From JAGPUQ01 sp036677085 (GTDB lineage Bacteria; Pseudomonadota; Gammaproteobacteria; Pseudomonadales; Porticoccaceae): a stretch of 64,000 nt of DNA. How positions within the stretch are numbered: the stretch's first letter is position 1; each line of letters starts with the position of its first letter. Below are positions 34,599-43,391 of the stretch, piece after piece. The notes below the pieces were generated by a model that did not search any database, was not told the DNA's origin, and saw only the letters and a program-made list of their open reading frames with translations. Both the position numbers and the translations under genes were made by a program. The stretch is taken from NCBI GenBank assembly GCA_036677085.1, contig JAKFFI010000006.1, positions 1 to 64,000 on the forward strand, given 5' to 3'.

Positions 34599-35215
34599 TC
34601 CGGGTCAAGATCTGCGGGATTACGCGCGAGGCCGATGCGCAGGCGGCAGCGGATGCCGGTGCCGACGCCATCGGGCTGGTGTTTCACCCGGCGAGCCCGC
34701 GCTGCGTGTCCCTGGCGCTGGCGGCGTCGATCGTGCGCATCGTCGGTCCTTTCGTCACCACGGTGGGACTCTTTGTCGATGCCGCGCCGGAGCGGGTACG
34801 GGAGGTGCTGGCGCGCACCGGCGTCCATCTGTTGCAGTTGCACGGCAGCGAGACGCCCGCTTATTGCGCCCAGTTCGGCGTTCCCTATATCAAGGCACTG
34901 CGCATGGCGCCCGGGCTGGATCCGGCCGCGGCCGCGGCGAGCTATCCCGCCGCGGCGGGCCTGTTGTTCGACGCTTGGGATCCACTGGTTGCCGGCGGCA
35001 CCGGAGCCGGCTTCGACTGGTCGCGGCTGCCGGCGCAGCGCGAGCTGCCCTTGATTCTGGCCGGCGGTCTGGACCCGACGAACGTCGCTGCCGCCGTGCG
35101 TCAGGTGCAGCCCTACGCGGTGGATGTCAGCAGCGGCGTCGAGGCTGCGCCCGGAATCAAGGACCCGCGCTTGATGCGGGATTTCATTGTGGCCGCGAAG
35201 GCGGCATCGCGTTGA
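34595..35215 (+). CDS. trpF: Phosphoribosylanthranilate isomerase
   Basis: This 206-residue (beta/alpha)8 enzyme performs the Amadori rearrangement of N-(5-phosphoribosyl)anthranilate in tryptophan synthesis. It begins with VKICGITREADA (catalytic Cys in KICG), then has AIGLVFHPASPRCVS, LQLHGSE and LAGGLDPTNVAAAV, where the phosphate is bound, and ends VDVSSGVE with its catalytic Asp. GTG at 34595 (GTGA overlap with truA) has GGGAGG upstream. Unlike in enteric genomes it is separate from trpC. It is followed by accD. Confidence 0.96.
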   Translation: MIRVKICGITREADAQAAADAGADAIGLVFHPASPRCVSLALAASIVRIVGPFVTTVGLFVDAAPERVREVLARTGVHLLQLHGSETPAYCAQFGVPYIKALRMAPGLDPAAAAASYPAAAGLLFDAWDPLVAGGTGAGFDWSRLPAQRELPLILAGGLDPTNVAAAVRQVQPYAVDVSSGVEAAPGIKDPRLMRDFIVAAKAASR

Positions 35216-35283
35216 CACTGGCGCGCGCGTCTGTAGGATGCCGCAGCACGGCGAGGACGAGGTGATCAGACGGTGACGAGACC

Positions 35284-36213
35284 ATGAGCTGGCTGAGCAA
35301 GATACGGCCCTCGGGCCTGAAAACTCAGGGCCGCGACCAGGCGCGCAGCGTTCCGGAAGGGGTGTGGGTGCCCTGTCCGAAGTGCGCGGCACCGCTGTAC
35401 CGGCCCGAGCTCGAACGCAATCTCGACGTCTGTCCCAAGTGCAGCCACCACATCCGCATCGGCGCACGCCGCCGGCTCGACATTTTTCTCGATCCCGACG
35501 GTCGCGAAGAACTGGCAACGGATGTCCTGCCCGTCGATCGCCTCAAGTTCCGCGACATCAAGAAATACCGCGACCGGCTCGCCGCCGCTCAGAAGGAGAC
35601 CGGCGAGAAAGACGCGCTGATCGCGATCAAGGGCAGGGTGCTGGCGCTGCCGGTGATCGCGGCGGCATTTGAATTCGAGTTCCAGGGCGGCTCCATGGGT
35701 TACGCGGTGGGCGAACGCTTCACACGTGCCGCGCGCCGGGCGCTCGACGAACGGATTCCCCTGGTGTGCTTCTCTGCCACCGGTGGCGCGCGGATGCAGG
35801 AAGCCTTGATCTCGCTGATGCAGATGGCCAAGACCAGCGCCATCCTCGAACGCCTCAAGGCCGCGGGCGTTCCCTATATTTCGGTGATGACCGACCCGGT
35901 GTACGGCGGCGTATCCGCGAGCCTCGCCATGCTGGGTGACATCAATATCGCCGAGCCGGACGCGCGTTCCGGATTCGCCGGACCCAACATCATCGAACAG
36001 ACCATCCGCCAGAAACTGCCGCCCGGCTTCCAGCGCAGCGAATTCCTGCTGGAACACGGCGCCATCGACATGATCGTGGCGCGCCCCGCGCTGCGTGCCA
36101 CCATCGCCCGATTGCTCGCCAAGCTCGGCGGCAAGCCTGCGCCGGAGCGCCCGGAAGCGGATGACAGTTTCCCAATTTCCTCCCCCCAGCAAGTCGCCGC
36201 AAACCCTGCCTGA
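35284..36213 (+). CDS. accD: Acetyl-CoA carboxylase carboxyltransferase beta subunit
   Basis: This 309-residue subunit of the housekeeping carboxylase makes malonyl-CoA for fatty acid synthesis. A zinc ribbon at the N terminus is formed by CPKC (about 38-41) and a second CPKC (about 57-60). The carboxyltransferase core has FQGGSMGYAVGERF, SATGGARMQEALISLMQMAKT and FAGPNIIEQTIRQKLP. Size is close to E. coli AccD (304). Distinct from the orphan carboxyltransferase at 23222. It overlaps folC by 53 bases. Confidence 0.97.
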   Translation: MSWLSKIRPSGLKTQGRDQARSVPEGVWVPCPKCAAPLYRPELERNLDVCPKCSHHIRIGARRRLDIFLDPDGREELATDVLPVDRLKFRDIKKYRDRLAAAQKETGEKDALIAIKGRVLALPVIAAAFEFEFQGGSMGYAVGERFTRAARRALDERIPLVCFSATGGARMQEALISLMQMAKTSAILERLKAAGVPYISVMTDPVYGGVSASLAMLGDINIAEPDARSGFAGPNIIEQTIRQKLPPGFQRSEFLLEHGAIDMIVARPALRATIARLLAKLGGKPAPERPEADDSFPISSPQQVAANPA

Positions 36214-37510
36214 CTGGCTGGCGCTGCTGGAAGCGCGCCATCCGGTTGCCATCGAGCTGGGACTTGAGCGCGTCGCGGCGGTAGCGGCGCGGCTGCAATT
36301 GCGGTGCCCGGCGCCGCGCGTGGTGACGGTTGCGGGAACCAACGGCAAAGGCTCGTGCGTCGCCTTCCTGGAAGCCCTGCTCGCGGCAGCGGGCCAGCGC
36401 TTCGGAAGCTACACCTCACCCCATCTGCTCGCCTACAACGAACGCGTACGCATCGACGCGGTGCCGGTTGCCGACGAGGTGCTGTGCGATGCCTTCGCCC
36501 GGGTTGAAGCGGCGCGCGGCGAAACCCGTCTGACCTATTTCGAGACCGGCACCCTGGCCGCCTTCCTCATCCTCGCGGATTCAGGAGTGGATGTCGCGCT
36601 GCTGGAAGTGGGGATGGGCGGCCGCCTCGATGCGGTCAATATCGTCGCGCCCGATGTGGCCGTGATCACTTCCATAGCGCTGGATCACCAGGCGTGGCTG
36701 GGTCTCGACCGCGCTGCCATCGGCGTCGAGAAAGCCGGCATTGCCCGCGCGAATGTGCCGCTGATTTGTGGCGATCCGGAACCGCCCGCCGCGATGCTGG
36801 CGACGTTGGCGGACATCGGTGCGCGCGTGATCCGGCTTGGGGGGAAGGGTTTTTCCTGGTCCTGCGGCGACGACGATCTGGAACTGGTTTGCACTACCCC
36901 CGACGGGCAGTCGGTGCACTATCGCGAATTGCCGATTCCCCGACTGCCACTGGCCAGCGCCGCCTGCGCAGTGCAGGCGCTCATCAGCCTGGGGCTGACC
37001 CCGGACGCCAGCCGGGTGGCGCGCGCGTTCGCCGATACTCGCCTCGCGGGACGCTTTCAGGAAATCACCCGGGACGAGCGCCGGGTGGTGCTCGATGTGG
37101 CCCACAATCCGGCCGCCGCCGCACTCCTCGCCGAGCGGCTGCGACGTCTGAATCGGGGCGCCGGGCGCGCGGTACATGCAGTCGTCGGGGTGCTGGGCGA
37201 CAAGGACATCGAGGGCATCTTGGCCCCCCTGGTGCCTGAGGTTGCCAGCTGGCATTGCTGCGCGTTGCCGGATGTCGCGCGGGGCGCAACGGCGAACCAG
37301 GTCGCGGGCCTGTTGTACAATGCGGCAGCGAGTCAGGGATTGTCGGCGATGTCGACTTGCCACCCCAGTCCCGCCGCAGCCTTTGCCGCAGCACTGGGTG
37401 CGAGCCGACCGGACGACGTGATTCTCGTATTCGGCTCTTTTCACACCGTGGCGCCGGTGCTCGCTCTGCTACGGAATGATCATGCGCCCGCAGGAGGTGA
37501 CAGCCCATGA
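36161..37510 (+). CDS. folC: Bifunctional folylpolyglutamate synthase/dihydrofolate synthase
   Basis: This 449-residue Mur-ligase-family enzyme adds glutamates to folates. It contains the ATP-binding VTVAGTNGKGSCVAF, YTSPHLLAYNERVRI, FETGTLAAFLILAD, EVGMGGRLDAVN and VLDVAHNPAAAALLAERL. Length is similar to E. coli FolC (422). The conserved DWLALLEARHP segment straddles the accD stop, so the start must lie within accD. ATG 36161 is the most plausible (GGAAG upstream). The dedD gene overlaps its stop by ATGA. Confidence 0.94.
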   Translation: MTVSQFPPPSKSPQTLPDWLALLEARHPVAIELGLERVAAVAARLQLRCPAPRVVTVAGTNGKGSCVAFLEALLAAAGQRFGSYTSPHLLAYNERVRIDAVPVADEVLCDAFARVEAARGETRLTYFETGTLAAFLILADSGVDVALLEVGMGGRLDAVNIVAPDVAVITSIALDHQAWLGLDRAAIGVEKAGIARANVPLICGDPEPPAAMLATLADIGARVIRLGGKGFSWSCGDDDLELVCTTPDGQSVHYRELPIPRLPLASAACAVQALISLGLTPDASRVARAFADTRLAGRFQEITRDERRVVLDVAHNPAAAALLAERLRRLNRGAGRAVHAVVGVLGDKDIEGILAPLVPEVASWHCCALPDVARGATANQVAGLLYNAAASQGLSAMSTCHPSPAAAFAAALGASRPDDVILVFGSFHTVAPVLALLRNDHAPAGGDSP

Positions 37511-38121
37511 ACCAAGCCTTGCGGCAGCGCATTCTGGGCCTTCTGGTACTGGTGGCGCTCGCAAGTGTGCTGTTGCCGCTGGTCCTGGATTTTGGTGGCG
37601 ACACCAAGATCGATACCGGCAGTCATCTACCGCCTGCGCCCACGATTCAGCCGACTCCGCTTCCGGAGTCCGCCTCCACCGAGCCGCAGGCGCCCGCGGA
37701 GCCGACGTCAGGGGCATCCGGTTCGCCAGGCGAGCCAGAGCTCTTTCAGCTCGCGCCGGGCGGTGGCGCGGCAGGCGCTGCCGCGACCGGCTCTTCTGCA
37801 GCTGGCGCAACCAGCCCGTCGACGACAGATGTTTCGGCAAAGTCCATACCCGAAGAGCCCGGGCTTGATGCCAAGGGCCTGCCCGCATCCTGGGTGCTGC
37901 AGGCGGGCGCCTTTCAGGACAAGACCAATGCCGAGGAGCTGCGCGACCGTTTGCTCAAGGGTGGACATCGCGCGTTTGTGCAGACTTCGACCGCGGGGGG
38001 CAAAGCCACCCACCGGGTCTTTGTCGGACCCAAGATGACGCGGGAAGCTCTGGTTGCCGAGCAGGCGGCGCTGCAACGCAAATTCGGCGTCAAGACGATG
38101 ATCGTTCCCTTTGTACCCTGA
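37507..38121 (+). CDS. dedD: DedD-like SPOR domain protein
   Basis: This 204-residue protein has a short cytoplasmic N terminus, a transmembrane helix at about 9-28 (ILGLLVLVALASVLLPLVL), a long Pro/Ala/Ser periplasmic linker and a C-terminal SPOR domain (about 125-204, ASWVLQAGAFQDKTNAEELR). SPOR domains bind denuded septal peptidoglycan and place DedD at the division site. It sits between folC and cvpA as in enterics and Pseudomonas. The ATG follows a strong AGGAGGTGA site. Confidence 0.9.
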   Translation: MNQALRQRILGLLVLVALASVLLPLVLDFGGDTKIDTGSHLPPAPTIQPTPLPESASTEPQAPAEPTSGASGSPGEPELFQLAPGGGAAGAAATGSSAAGATSPSTTDVSAKSIPEEPGLDAKGLPASWVLQAGAFQDKTNAEELRDRLLKGGHRAFVQTSTAGGKATHRVFVGPKMTREALVAEQAALQRKFGVKTMIVPFVP

Positions 38122-38190
38122 GCGTCCTGAGTGCCCGGAAGGGCATGGCCCGGTCTGCTACAATTCGGTGCGGTTCACGAGCGGACTGAC

Positions 38191-38688
38191 ATGAATATCG
38201 CGGACTGGATGATCGTGGCCGTGGTCGGTGTTTCCGCGCTCATCAGCCTGATGCGCGGGTTTGTCCGCGAAGCACTTTCCCTGCTTGCCTGGGGCTTGGC
38301 GCTCGCCGCCGCGATGATGTTTCACGGATCTGTGGCGCACTGGCTGGAAGGCGTGATGGCAACGCCTTCACTGCGATTCATCAGCGCATGGCTGGGTGTT
38401 TTTCTGGCGGTTCTGCTGGGACTCGGTTTGATCAATTTCGCTATTTCGCGCTTGATCCGCGCCTCCGGTCTGTCGGGTACCGACCGTTTTCTGGGTTCGC
38501 TGTTTGGCGTCGTCCGCGGTCTGGTCGTGGTGATGGCGGCGTTGATTCTGGTGCCCCATGTTCTACCGGTGAAGCAGGACGCCTGGTGGCGGGAATCCAG
38601 CCTGATTCCGCAATTTTTGGCGTTTGAGGGCAGGGCACGAGAATTGGCAGGGACGCTGGTTGATTGGTTCCAGCAACTGGTTCGCTGA
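38191..38688 (+). CDS. cvpA: CvpA family membrane protein
   Basis: This 165-residue integral membrane protein has four or so predicted helices. It begins MNIADWMIVAVVGVSALISL and has the family signature RGFVREALSLLAWGLALA, followed by SGTDRFLGSLFGVVRGL. CvpA is needed for colicin V production and envelope integrity; mechanism unknown. A -10-like TACAAT (38159-38164) lies 26 bases upstream, so it may have its own promoter. purF starts 13 bases after it, as usual. Confidence 0.93.
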   Translation: MNIADWMIVAVVGVSALISLMRGFVREALSLLAWGLALAAAMMFHGSVAHWLEGVMATPSLRFISAWLGVFLAVLLGLGLINFAISRLIRASGLSGTDRFLGSLFGVVRGLVVVMAALILVPHVLPVKQDAWWRESSLIPQFLAFEGRARELAGTLVDWFQQLVR

Positions 38689-38701
38689 GCGGGGTACGGC
38701 T

Positions 38702-40225
38702 ATGTGTGGCGTCGTTGGCATCGTCGGCAAGACCGACGTCCAGTACCAGATCTACGACGCGTTGACCATGTTGCAGCACCGCGGCCAGGACGCCGCCGGC
38801 ATCATGACCTGTCGCGACGGGCAGTTGAGTCAGCGCAAGGATGTGGGTCTGGTGCGGGATGTATTTCGTGAACACCACATGGCGCAACTCACCGGCCCGA
38901 TCGGCGTCGGTCATGTGCGCTATCCGACGGCCGGCAGCTCGGGACCGTCGCTGGCGCAGCCTTTCTACGTCAATTCCCCCTACGGCATCTGTCTGGCCCA
39001 CAACGGCAATCTGACCAATTCGGCCGAGCTGCTGAGCCATGTTTTCAAATCCGATCTGCGCCACGTCAATACCGATTCCGATTCTGAAATCCTGCTCAAT
39101 GTGTTTGCGCACGAATTACAGTTGCAGGGCAAGTTGCAACCGCGTCCCGAGGATATTTTTTCGGCGGTACGGCGAGTGCATCGCCGCTGCCGGGGCGCTT
39201 ATGCCGCGGTGGGCCTGATTGCGAACTACGGATTGTTCGCGTTTCGCGATCCGTTCGGCATCCGCCCGCTGGTCTTTGGTCGCCGCGATACGGCCCGCGG
39301 GCGCGAGTACATGGTGGCGTCCGAGAGCGTTGCCCTGGATGTGCAGGGTTATCAGATCGAGCGGGATGTGGCGCCGGGCGAGGCAATCTTCATCGACCTG
39401 GAAGGCAATCTCCACACTTGCCAGTGTGCGGACACGCCGGAACTGGTGCCCTGCATCTTCGAGCAGGTTTATTTCGCGCGTCCCGATTCCATGCTCGACA
39501 ATATCTCGGTGTACAAGGCACGCCTGCGCATGGGCGAGCGGCTGGCGGAAAAGATCCTGCGCCAGTGGCCGGATCACGATATCGATGTCGTGGTGCCGGT
39601 ACCGGATACCAGCCGGGTGGCAGCCCAGGCGATGGCGGAAACCATGGGACTCAAATTCCGCGAGGGCTTCATGAAGAACCGCTACATCGGCCGTACCTTC
39701 ATCATGGCGGAACAGGGCCAGCGCGCCAAATCCGTGCGCCAGAAACTCAATCCCGTGAAGCTCGAATTCCAGGGCAAGAAAGTGCTCCTGGTGGACGATT
39801 CCATCGTGCGCGGTACCACGTCGCGGGAGATCGTGCAGATGGCGCGCGATGCCGGCGCGACGCGCGTCTACATGGCATCGGCGGCGCCGCCGGTGCGCCA
39901 CCCGAATGTGTACGGGATCGACATGCCCGCGGCCAGCGAGCTGGTAGCCTTTGGGCGAACGGATGTGGAAGTCGCCGCCGAGATCGGCGCGGACTGGCTC
40001 ATCTATCAGGATCTGGACGATCTGATCGAAGCTGCGCGCGAGGGCAATCCCGAAATTCACCGCTTCGAATGTTCGGTGTTTACCGGCGAATACATCACCA
40101 ACGATGTCGATCCAGGCTATCTGGAGCGCCTGGAGTCGGCACGGGGCAACGGCGCGAAACTGCGTCTGACGGATACCGGCGACGAGGTCCTGGGATTGCA
40201 TAACACGACGCGCGGGGTGGGCTGA
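38702..40225 (+). CDS. purF: Amidophosphoribosyltransferase
   Basis: This 507-residue enzyme performs the first committed step in purine synthesis, PRPP plus glutamine to phosphoribosylamine. The N-terminal catalytic cysteine follows Met directly (MCGVVGIVG), consistent with an Ntn glutaminase. LQHRGQDAAGI, GHVRYPTAGSS and the PRPP loop VLLVDDSIVRGTTS are visible. Size matches E. coli PurF (505). metZ begins at the very next base after its stop codon, so the two are tightly linked. Confidence 0.97.
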   Translation: MCGVVGIVGKTDVQYQIYDALTMLQHRGQDAAGIMTCRDGQLSQRKDVGLVRDVFREHHMAQLTGPIGVGHVRYPTAGSSGPSLAQPFYVNSPYGICLAHNGNLTNSAELLSHVFKSDLRHVNTDSDSEILLNVFAHELQLQGKLQPRPEDIFSAVRRVHRRCRGAYAAVGLIANYGLFAFRDPFGIRPLVFGRRDTARGREYMVASESVALDVQGYQIERDVAPGEAIFIDLEGNLHTCQCADTPELVPCIFEQVYFARPDSMLDNISVYKARLRMGERLAEKILRQWPDHDIDVVVPVPDTSRVAAQAMAETMGLKFREGFMKNRYIGRTFIMAEQGQRAKSVRQKLNPVKLEFQGKKVLLVDDSIVRGTTSREIVQMARDAGATRVYMASAAPPVRHPNVYGIDMPAASELVAFGRTDVEVAAEIGADWLIYQDLDDLIEAAREGNPEIHRFECSVFTGEYITNDVDPGYLERLESARGNGAKLRLTDTGDEVLGLHNTTRGVG

Positions 40226-41425
40226 ATGACAGAGCACGACGCTTCCGATCCGCTCGCCGGTGCGGCGCTCGACACCCTTGCGGTGCGCGCCGGTCAGGTG
40301 CGCAGCGCCGAGGGCGAGCACAGTGAAGCGCTGTTCCTGACCTCGAGCTATGTGTTCGCGAGTGCGGCCGAAGCCGCCGCGCGCTTCACCGGCGAGTTGC
40401 CCGGCAATGTGTATTCGCGCTACACCAACCCGACGGTGCGCACCTTTGAAGAGCGGATCGCGGCGCTCGAGGGTGCCGAGCAGGCGGTCGCCACAGCGTC
40501 CGGCATGGCCGCGATCCTCAGCACCTGCATGGCGCTGCTCAAGGCCGGCGACCATCTGGTGTGCTCGCGCAGCGTGTTTGGCACCACCACGGTGTTGCTG
40601 AACAAATTCATGGCCAAGTTCGGCGTCGAGACCACCTATGTCGACCTGACGGACCTCGCCGCCTGGCGCGCCGCGATCCGGCCCGAGACCCGGATGCTGT
40701 TTCTGGAGACACCTTCCAATCCCCTGTCCGACGTGGCGGATCTGGATGCGCTCGCCGCACTCGCGCGCGCGCGCGGCGTGCTGCTCGCGGTGGACAACTG
40801 TTTCTGTACCCCGGCGCTGCAACGACCGCTCGAGTGGGGCGCCGATATCGTCATTCACTCCGCCACCAAGTACCTGGACGGCCAGGGCCGCTGTCTCGGC
40901 GGCGTGGTGCTGGGCCGCGCAGAACTCATGGCCGAGGTGCTCGGCTTCCTGCGCTCGGCGGGACCTACGCTGAGTCCCTTCAATGCCTGGGTGTTCACCA
41001 AGGGCCTGGAGACCCTGCGTCTGCGCATGGAAGCCCATTCCGCCAGTGCGCTCGCGCTGGCCCAGTGGTTGCGCGAGCAGCCGGCCGTGGAACGGGTGTT
41101 TTACGCCGGCCTGCCGGATCATCCCGGACATGAACTCGCCAAACGGCAGCAGCGCGCCTTCGGTGGCGTGCTGGCATTTCGCGTCCGCGGTGGCCGCGAG
41201 GCCGCCTGGCGCGTCATCGACGCCACCCGCATTCTCTCGCTGACCGCGAATCTGGGCGACGCCAAATCCACCATCGTGCATCCAGCCACCACCACGCATG
41301 GTCGGCTGACCGCGGAGGAAAGAGCGCGCGCGGGCATCACCGACAACCTGATCCGGGTGGCGGTTGGACTCGAGGACATCGGCGATATCAAGGCGGACCT
41401 CGCGCGGGGGCTGGACGCGCTTTGA
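40226..41425 (+). CDS. metZ: O-succinylhomoserine sulfhydrylase
   Basis: This 399-residue PLP enzyme of the Cys/Met-metabolism family makes homocysteine from O-succinylhomoserine and sulfide in one step, bypassing cystathionine. SRYTNPTVRTFEERIAALEG and the PLP lysine in IHSATKYLDGQGR are visible. Assignment as MetZ rests on its place after purF and on the SEALFLTSSYVFASA start typical of the Pseudomonas enzyme; MetB-like activity cannot be excluded. With metE/metR in the same window it supplies direct sulfhydrylation to methionine. Confidence 0.92.
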   Translation: MTEHDASDPLAGAALDTLAVRAGQVRSAEGEHSEALFLTSSYVFASAAEAAARFTGELPGNVYSRYTNPTVRTFEERIAALEGAEQAVATASGMAAILSTCMALLKAGDHLVCSRSVFGTTTVLLNKFMAKFGVETTYVDLTDLAAWRAAIRPETRMLFLETPSNPLSDVADLDALAALARARGVLLAVDNCFCTPALQRPLEWGADIVIHSATKYLDGQGRCLGGVVLGRAELMAEVLGFLRSAGPTLSPFNAWVFTKGLETLRLRMEAHSASALALAQWLREQPAVERVFYAGLPDHPGHELAKRQQRAFGGVLAFRVRGGREAAWRVIDATRILSLTANLGDAKSTIVHPATTTHGRLTAEERARAGITDNLIRVAVGLEDIGDIKADLARGLDAL

Positions 41426-42342
41426 ATGGCCCGCAGCGACCGGTAGGGGCGGCCATTGCCGCGCTGAACAGTGTCGTGCTCGGCAAGGAGCGCCAGATCA
41501 GACTCGCCCTGGCCTGTCTGCTGGCGCGCGGCCATCTCCTGATCGAAGATGTGCCCGGCACCGGCAAGACCACCTTGGCGCAAGCCCTGGCGCGTGTACT
41601 TGGCCTCAGTTATGGCCGCATCCAGTTCACCAGCGATCTGTTGCCCGCCGACATCATCGGCATCTCGGTCTATCGGCGCGAGCACGGCAGTTTTGAATTT
41701 CACCCCGGCCCGGTGTTCAACCAGCTGATCCTGGCGGACGAGATCAACCGCAGTACCCCCAAGACTCAGAGCGCCCTGCTCGAAGCCATGGCCGAAGGGC
41801 AGGTAAGCGTGGAAGGCGAGACGCGCCCACTGCCACAACCCTTTTTCGTGATCGCGACCCAGAATCCCAGTACCCAGTACGGCACCTTTCCGCTACCGGA
41901 ATCACAACTGGACCGCTTTCTGATGCGGCTGCACCTGGGGTATCCGGATGCCGAATCCGAACGCGCATTGCTGGCCGGTACCAATCCGCGCCTGCGCCTG
42001 CCGGGCCTGCCCCGGATCCTGGATGACGCGCAGCTCAGCGCACTGCAGGAGCGCGTCGACCAGATTCAGGCCGCACCCGCGCTGATCGCTTATGTGCAGC
42101 GGCTGGTGCAGTACACGCGGCAGTTACCCGACTGCGAACACGGCGTTTCCCCGCGCGGCGGGTTGGCGCTGTTGCAGGGAGCCCGTGCCTGGGCCTTCAT
42201 GGCGGGTCGCTCCCATGTGATTCCCGAGGATGTGCAGGCGGTGTTCGGCCCGGTGATCGCCCATCGCCTGCACAGCGCGGCGGGTGGCGAGCCCGCGATA
42301 GCGGCGGCGCAGCGGGTGTTGAATGCGGTGGATATTCTTTAG
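41422..42342 (+). CDS. MoxR family AAA+ ATPase
   Basis: This 306-residue ATPase belongs to the MoxR branch. Walker A is EDVPGTGKTTLAQAL, Walker B LILADEINRSTPKTQSAL, and sensor 1 FFVIATQNPSTQYGTFPLPES. MoxR proteins act as chaperones, often with DUF58/VWA and transglutaminase partners, exactly the genes that follow. The start is TTG at 41422, overlapping the metZ stop as TTGA. No ATG in frame is available before the core domain. A metZ-moxR overlap suggests linked translation. Confidence 0.9.
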   Translation: MNGPQRPVGAAIAALNSVVLGKERQIRLALACLLARGHLLIEDVPGTGKTTLAQALARVLGLSYGRIQFTSDLLPADIIGISVYRREHGSFEFHPGPVFNQLILADEINRSTPKTQSALLEAMAEGQVSVEGETRPLPQPFFVIATQNPSTQYGTFPLPESQLDRFLMRLHLGYPDAESERALLAGTNPRLRLPGLPRILDDAQLSALQERVDQIQAAPALIAYVQRLVQYTRQLPDCEHGVSPRGGLALLQGARAWAFMAGRSHVIPEDVQAVFGPVIAHRLHSAAGGEPAIAAAQRVLNAVDIL

Positions 42343-42419
42343 CCGGCGGTTGGTGCCGTTCCGGCGCCGAGCCTACTGGTCCGTGAGAATCGTGGAGCGA
42401 ATGGACCGGAGGTATGTCC

Positions 42420-43391
42420 GTGCCCGGGCTGCGCGCTGCCTTTGATAGACGCTACCAGCAGTGGCTCGACCGGCGCCTGCCGTCGGTGCCGGCGTGCCGC
42501 CTCGAAAACCGCCGGCTGTTCATTTTCCCGTCGGGCGCCGGCGCTCTCTACGGTGCGCTTCTGGTGGTGCTCTGGCTGACCGCCACCAACTTCGAAAACA
42601 ACCTGGTGTTCGGGCTGACTTTTCTGCTAGCCGGCCTGTTCGTGATCGCCATCTTTCACACCTACGGCAACCTGCACGGACTGGAACTCGTCCCCCTGCG
42701 CGCCGGCAACGGCTTTGCGGGGCAGGATGTGGATTTTGTCCTGGAGATTCGCAACGACGGTCGTCGCCCGCGCGAAGGCATTCGCCTGTCCTATGCCGGC
42801 GGCGAGTCCTGCGAGGTTCATCTCGGCGCCGGCGAGCACCGCCGCGTCCGGCTGTCGGTGCCAGCGACCCGTCGCGGCTGGCTCGATCCGGGACGACTGA
42901 CGATTGCCAGCGTCTACCCGCTCGGTCTGCTGCGCGTCTGGAGTCATGTGCGTCTGGAGACCCGGGCGCTGGTGTATCCGCATCCCGTCGCCAGCGGACC
43001 GACGCGGCAGGTGCTGCCGGTAGCGAGTGAGGCGGGTGGTGCGAGCGTTCCCGGCCGCGAGGAATTCGCCGCCCTCGAGAGCTATAAGCAGGGCGAGCCG
43101 AAAAGCCGTATCGCCTGGAAACACCATGCGCGCGGACTCGGACTTCACACCAAGCATTTCACCGATCCCGTGGACCAGCGCCGCTGGCTCGACTGGGACG
43201 ATTTCCCGGGTCTGGACACCGAAGCGCGCCTGTCGCGCCTGTGCGGCGCCGCGCTGGCCGCCGACGCCGGACCGGGCGCGTACGGTCTGCGCTTGCCCGG
43301 GCAGGTGATTGCACCCGGGAGCGGACGCCCGCACCGGGAGCAGGTATTGCGCGCCCTCGCGCTGTTCGGTCTGCCGGAGGTGGTGCGCTGA
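42420..43391 (+). CDS. DUF58 domain protein
   Basis: This 323-residue protein has two transmembrane helices near the N terminus (about 36-80) and a C-terminal DUF58 domain marked by ESYKQGEPKSRIAWKHHARG, a VWA-like fold lacking the full MIDAS motif. It is the usual partner of MoxR. GGAGGT at 42408-42413 abuts an ATG at 42414 with no spacing but gives an ideal six-base spacing to GTG 42420, which I therefore favour. Using ATG adds two residues. tgpA overlaps its end by one base (TGATG). Confidence 0.87.
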   Translation: MPGLRAAFDRRYQQWLDRRLPSVPACRLENRRLFIFPSGAGALYGALLVVLWLTATNFENNLVFGLTFLLAGLFVIAIFHTYGNLHGLELVPLRAGNGFAGQDVDFVLEIRNDGRRPREGIRLSYAGGESCEVHLGAGEHRRVRLSVPATRRGWLDPGRLTIASVYPLGLLRVWSHVRLETRALVYPHPVASGPTRQVLPVASEAGGASVPGREEFAALESYKQGEPKSRIAWKHHARGLGLHTKHFTDPVDQRRWLDWDDFPGLDTEARLSRLCGAALAADAGPGAYGLRLPGQVIAPGSGRPHREQVLRALALFGLPEVVR

